A stretch of 64,000 nt of DNA. Source: Bosea sp. AS-1. GTDB lineage: Bacteria; Pseudomonadota; Alphaproteobacteria; Rhizobiales; Beijerinckiaceae. Location: NCBI RefSeq assembly GCF_002220095.1, contig NZ_CP022372.1, positions 2,948,501 through 3,012,500 on the forward strand, given 5' to 3'. The first letter of the stretch is position 1. Every line of letters begins with the position of its first letter. The notes under the pieces are model-generated. The model saw nothing but the letters and a program-made list of their open reading frames with translations, did no database searches and had not been told where the DNA came from. Below are positions 62,450 to 64,000 of the stretch, in pieces. The position numbers and the translations under genes were made by a program.

Positions 62450-62735
62450 AGCAATGGGTTTCGCCCGCCCTTCCTGGGTGAGTCAGGGCACCGCCTCCGG
62501 CAGGGCCGAGCTTGCGCGCGTCCTTCAGCCGCGCTTCGGTATGATCGTCAGCCTTCCTCAGCGTCCGACCATCACGACGCTCTCCAAGTTCGGCATCAGA
62601 AAGGCGGACTGTGAGCTTTCCTGTGGTGGCGTCATATTCAGACGACAGGACGGCGCGAAGCAGGGAAACGCCAGCCGAACCCGCGTCGATCGCAAGGCCC
62701 GGCTCCCCCCACTCGTCGAACACACGCGTATTCAT
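62436..62735 (-). CDS. Small hypothetical protein
   Basis: A 99-residue frame from ATG 62735 (MNTRVFDEWGEPG). It overlaps the start of the ExoR-like gene by 14 bases, which suggests coupling if real. The first half looks coding (GLAIDAGSAGVSLLRAVLSS), while the second half is charged and low complexity. No family is recognised. The upstream 284 bases up to 63019 hold no other gene. Confidence 0.45.
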   Translation of the reverse strand: MNTRVFDEWGEPGLAIDAGSAGVSLLRAVLSSEYDATTGKLTVRLSDAELGERRDGRTLRKADDHTEARLKDARKLGPAGGGALTHPGRAGETHCYADI

Positions 62736-63019
62736 CGCCACTCGTCCTGTCCCCCCAGACTGGCACGGCCGGAACCTGCCATGTCGACCGGGGCCGCTGC
62801 AACGCCGACCCTGAAACCCCGTCCCGCCCCGCTGGATGGCGCCGGCAACGGCACGACGTTTCAATTTGTCTATATCTCAAAGACTTAATGTGCCCTTTTG
62901 CTGGGCGTCCTTTGTGGCGGCTTCGCGGCGAGCGCGTGCATCCACCGGCCCGCCAGAGCGTTCCCGTCACAGTGTTGCAGCGATGTCACGAAAACTTCGG
63001 CGCCGAAAACCGGCGTGCG

Positions 63020-63601
63020 TCAGAGCACCATCGGCAAGACGAAGAATCCACCGACCACGATCGCGAGCAGGGTCAGCGCGGCCATGGGCAGGTGCTTCTC
63101 GATGAAGATGCGGATGTCGTCGCCGTAGAAGCGTAGCGCCAGCGCGATCATCAGGAAGAAGCTCGCCCGCGAAACCACCATGCCGACCGTGAACTTCCAC
63201 AGGTCGAAATGCAGGAAGCCCGACATGATCGTGACGATCTTGAACGGGATCGGCGTCAGCCCCTTGGTGACCAGCACCCAGAACCAATAGTCCTGCGAAG
63301 TCGCGATGAGATGGGCTGCCTTTTCCTGCAGGCCGTAGATGCCGATCAGCCAGGCGCCGAGCGAGTCATAGAGCAGGAAGCCAATGCCGTAGCCGACATA
63401 GCCGCCGAGCACGGCACCGAGCGAGCAGATACCGGCATAGAACAGGGCGCGATCCGGCCGGGCGATGCACATCGGCAGCAGCAGCGGAATCGGAGGCAGC
63501 GGGCTGATCGAACTCTCGACGAAGGTCAGCGCAAACAGCAGCCAGGGCGCAGCCGGGTGCGAGGCGTAGGAAACACACCAATCATAAGCTCGTTTGAGCA
63601 T
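63020..63601 (-). CDS. DedA/YqaA-type (VTT-domain) membrane protein
   Basis: A 193-residue protein starting at ATG 63601 (MLKRAYDW). It has several membrane helices and the family elements FVESSISPLPPIPLLLP, GAVLGGYVGYGIG and KGLTPIPFKIVTIMSG. DedA-superfamily proteins recycle lipid carriers or flip phospholipids; the YqaA branch is not characterised. Next to valS. Confidence 0.87.
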   Translation of the reverse strand: MLKRAYDWCVSYASHPAAPWLLFALTFVESSISPLPPIPLLLPMCIARPDRALFYAGICSLGAVLGGYVGYGIGFLLYDSLGAWLIGIYGLQEKAAHLIATSQDYWFWVLVTKGLTPIPFKIVTIMSGFLHFDLWKFTVGMVVSRASFFLMIALALRFYGDDIRIFIEKHLPMAALTLLAIVVGGFFVLPMVL

Positions 63602-63752
63602 GATTCTTGCTCTGCCGATCCTGTCTGCCGCCACTGTGTGCATGGCGGAACTGCGCCGTGCGCATCTAAACGATGTCCGGGGGAGAAGGCGAGTCTTCTC
63701 TCCCGGAAGGGTCAATTTGACGACAAGCTCGTGGCCGCAATGCGGTGGCGGC

Positions 63753-64000
63753 TCAGGCCAGCCGCGTCAGCGCCTCCGCAATCTTCAGCTTGCGCGCTTC
63801 TGCCGCAGCCTTGCGATCACGGTTCTCCTCGACGATCTCCTCCGGCGCGCGCGCCATGAAATCGGGATTGCCGAGCTTCTTCTCGACGACCGCGATATCC
63901 TGGTCGAGCTTGGCCAGTTCCTTGGTCAGGCGCGAACGCTCGGCATCGAGATCGATCAGCCCGGCAAGCGGCAGAGCGGCCACTTCGCCACGCACGATGA
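63753..64000 (-). CDS. valS: Valyl-tRNA synthetase, C-terminal end only
   Basis: The last 81 residues or so of ValS. The sequence GLIDLDAERSRLTKELAKLD, followed by KKLGNPDFMARAPEEIVEEN, is the typical C-terminal coiled-coil arm that grips tRNA-Val. The rest lies beyond the window. Stop at 63753. Confidence 0.9.
   Translation of the reverse strand, partial: IVRGEVAALPLAGLIDLDAERSRLTKELAKLDQDIAVVEKKLGNPDFMARAPEEIVEENRDRKAAAEARKLKIAEALTRLA

Overview
The window is GC-rich alphaproteobacterial chromosome, most consistent with a member of the Hyphomicrobiales (Bosea-like). This placement is inferred from gene content: a BA14K-family protein, an ExoR-like SEL1 protein, an opgGH pair with a Tat-type signal, SdhE, and a ppiD-like/trpE pair divergent from tpiA-secG. 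No rRNA or species marker is present. One tRNA gene (Ser, anticodon TGA) is seen, and no CRISPR array.

Layout. 1-3423 is housekeeping sequence on the minus strand (tmk, a DacA/DacC-type carboxypeptidase, rlpA). 3424-3513 is tRNA-Ser. Its last 17 bases (3497-3513) recur exactly at 17584-17600, next to a complete tyrosine integrase (16051-17463). The intervening 14.1 kb is therefore an integrative element. It carries a HEPN-like protein, a single-chain MmeI-type restriction-modification enzyme, phage-style regulatory genes (antirepressor-like, MarR-like, serine recombinase, two proteins sharing a DGDPLNL motif), several small unknown proteins, unusual repeat arrays, and a two-gene Pycsar-type anti-phage module: a membrane effector (14464-15033) overlapped by a class III nucleotide cyclase (15030-16028).

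17825-31818 is a catabolic block built around uptake and oxidation of an amino compound. A GntR/FCD regulator with a palindromic operator separates two divergent arms. The left arm has a DMSO/biotin-sulfoxide-reductase-type molybdoenzyme, RidA and an AhpD-like protein. The right arm has a PotD/PotA-like ABC transporter with a fused double permease, an Asp/Glu-racemase-family protein, a DAO-type flavoprotein, a small 2Fe-2S protein and an HcnB/OoxA-like flavoprotein. A LysR regulator and a quinone-oxidoreductase-type dehydrogenase follow.

32010-64000 is core genome: mfd, sdhE, recG, an AraC regulator, two small membrane proteins, glmS and glmU (UDP-GlcNAc synthesis), opgG-opgH (periplasmic glucans), a DUF350/DUF1190/glutathionylspermidine-synthase-like cluster, pyrG, secG, tpiA, a PpiD-like foldase, trpE, a UPF0114 protein, a BA14K protein, xthA, an ExoR-like protein, a DedA-like protein and the 3' end of valS.

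The most interesting content is the tRNA-Ser island. It combines a nucleotide-signalling abortive-infection module and a modification-dependent barrier with repeat structures that its genes do not explain.
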